Shown here: piece by piece, positions 4,934-5,693 of the stretch
Numbering within the stretch: position 1 is the stretch's first letter
How the letters are laid out: each line of letters begins with the position of its first letter
DNA from: Planctomycetota bacterium
GTDB lineage: Bacteria > Planctomycetota > Planctomycetia > Pirellulales > Thermoguttaceae
Length of the DNA stretch: 5,693 nucleotides
Reading direction: 5' to 3'
NCBI GenBank assembly: GCA_013202535.1
Contig: JABMRP010000491.1
Span: 1 to 5,693 of the forward strand
Program-made: the position numbers and the translations under genes
The notes under the pieces: generated by a model
Told to the model about the DNA's origin: nothing
Seen by the model: the letters and a program-made list of their open reading frames with translations, nothing else
Databases searched by the model: none

Positions 4934-5693
4934 AGTGTCTGAGCTGCGCCGACCGTTTGTAGGTCAGCCCAGCGTGCTTGAAATCGTCGATGTGTTCCTT
5001 GGTGAACTCGATACCGGTGAGCTTGAAGAACCGGGGCCAACCGATCCGGGCAATGAACTCGCCCATCCGCTCATACTTGCGAGCGCCGTCGGCCCAAACC
5101 TCGACGATATTGCGGACCGCGCTGGTCACTTCCGGCCACCGAGGCGGGTTGTTCTCGATGAACGGAATCGCCAACTTGGAGAACGAGGGCTCCGAGCGGG
5201 CGTTGGACACCTTGCCGCCTACCCAAATCGAAACGCCGTCGTTGAGCGGATCGGAGATCGGCAGCGAGGGGCACACCGAGAAGCAGTTCGCACAGAACAT
5301 GCAAAGGTCTTCGTCGATTTCCACCGACGGGTGGCCGTCGACGGTGGCGGGACGAATCGCGGCCGTGGGGCAGGATGCCACCACGCTGGGGATCTCGCAC
5401 GTCTTGTTGAGAACGTCATTCATGACCTTCGGCGGCCGCCGGTGGATACCCAGAATGGCGATATCCGAGCAGTGGACCGCGCCACACATATTCAGGCAGC
5501 AGGCCATGGCGACGCGCAACTTGCCGGGCAGCTTCATTTCGGTGAAATACTCGCTCAAGTCGTCCATCACCGACTTGACCACGCCCGACGCGTCGGTCGC
5601 CGCCGAGTGGCAGTGGACCCAACCCTGGGTGTGAACGACGTTGGAGATCGAGTTGCCGATCCCGCCCACCGGGTAGCCCATCGCCTTGAGGTC
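4932..5693 (-). CDS. dsrB: DsrB: dissimilatory sulfite reductase beta subunit (N-terminus beyond window)
   Basis: The last 253 residues of DsrB are visible; the family length is about 380, so roughly 130 N-terminal residues lie beyond the right edge. With DsrA it forms the cytoplasmic enzyme that reduces sulfite to the DsrC trisulfide, or works in reverse in sulfur oxidisers. In fragment numbering, Cys28 (GWVHCH) and Cys65/66/70 (ACCLNMCGAVHCSD) match in order and spacing the cysteines that hold the catalytic siroheme-coupled [4Fe-4S] cluster in Desulfovibrio DsrB. The inserted ferredoxin domain is intact: VASCPTAAI with Cys108, then CMFCANCFSVCP (131-142). Further family signatures are NVVHTQGWVHCH, VGGKVSN, PPRWPEV, KYERMGEF, IGWPRFFKLTGIEF and the C-terminal IDDF. 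No frameshift or missing ligand is seen. The fragment does not by itself show whether the enzyme is of the reductive or the oxidative type. dsrD follows 10 nt downstream. Confidence 0.97.
   Translation of the reverse strand, partial: DLKAMGYPVGGIGNSISNVVHTQGWVHCHSAATDASGVVKSVMDDLSEYFTEMKLPGKLRVAMACCLNMCGAVHCSDIAILGIHRRPPKVMNDVLNKTCEIPSVVASCPTAAIRPATVDGHPSVEIDEDLCMFCANCFSVCPSLPISDPLNDGVSIWVGGKVSNARSEPSFSKLAIPFIENNPPRWPEVTSAVRNIVEVWADGARKYERMGEFIARIGWPRFFKLTGIEFTKEHIDDFKHAGLTYKRSAQLRH

Overview
The window is a stretch of GC-rich bacterial DNA in which every supportable gene lies on the minus strand, so transcription runs from high to low coordinates. It most likely comes from a planctomycete, probably a metagenome-assembled or environmental one. 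The main evidence is the gene entering the left edge (1-854). It encodes a secreted protein with an N-terminal PSD1-type c-type cytochrome domain (CFECH) joined to DUF1549, an architecture characteristic of Planctomycetes and their PVC relatives.

The right-hand 4.4 kb is a dissimilatory sulfite reductase (dsr) cluster. In transcription order it holds the C-terminal two thirds of dsrB (4932-5693, running off the right edge), dsrD (4658-4921), a dsrL-type iron-sulfur flavoprotein (2746-4422) and a dsrN/cobB-type amidase (1258-2667). DsrB carries the siroheme/[4Fe-4S] cysteines and the inserted ferredoxin domain. DsrD is the small winged-helix activator found with reductive Dsr systems. DsrL is an NAD(P)H-dependent oxidoreductase that can exchange electrons with DsrAB. 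DsrN is the glutamine-dependent amidase thought to convert siroheme to the siroamide used by DsrAB. The order is the known dsrA-B-D-N arrangement of sulfate/sulfite reducers with dsrL inserted between D and N. dsrA is expected just beyond the right edge.

Together the genes provide the catalytic core (DsrB), its activator (DsrD), its likely electron-transfer partner (DsrL) and its cofactor modifier (DsrN). dsrB and dsrD are tightly coupled: the dsrB stop codon lies inside the dsrD Shine-Dalgarno sequence. The 235-bp dsrD-dsrL gap holds several hairpins that could tune expression of the distal genes.

Three palindromic or repeat elements stand out. The first is an inverted pair of 30-nt palindromic units just after dsrN (1162-1253). 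The second is a near-perfect 51-nt palindrome inside the dsrN reading frame (1908-1958). The third is a set of overlapping alternative hairpins between dsrD and dsrL (4585-4638). The region 855-1257 has no convincing gene. No tRNA, rRNA, CRISPR array or transposase gene was seen.
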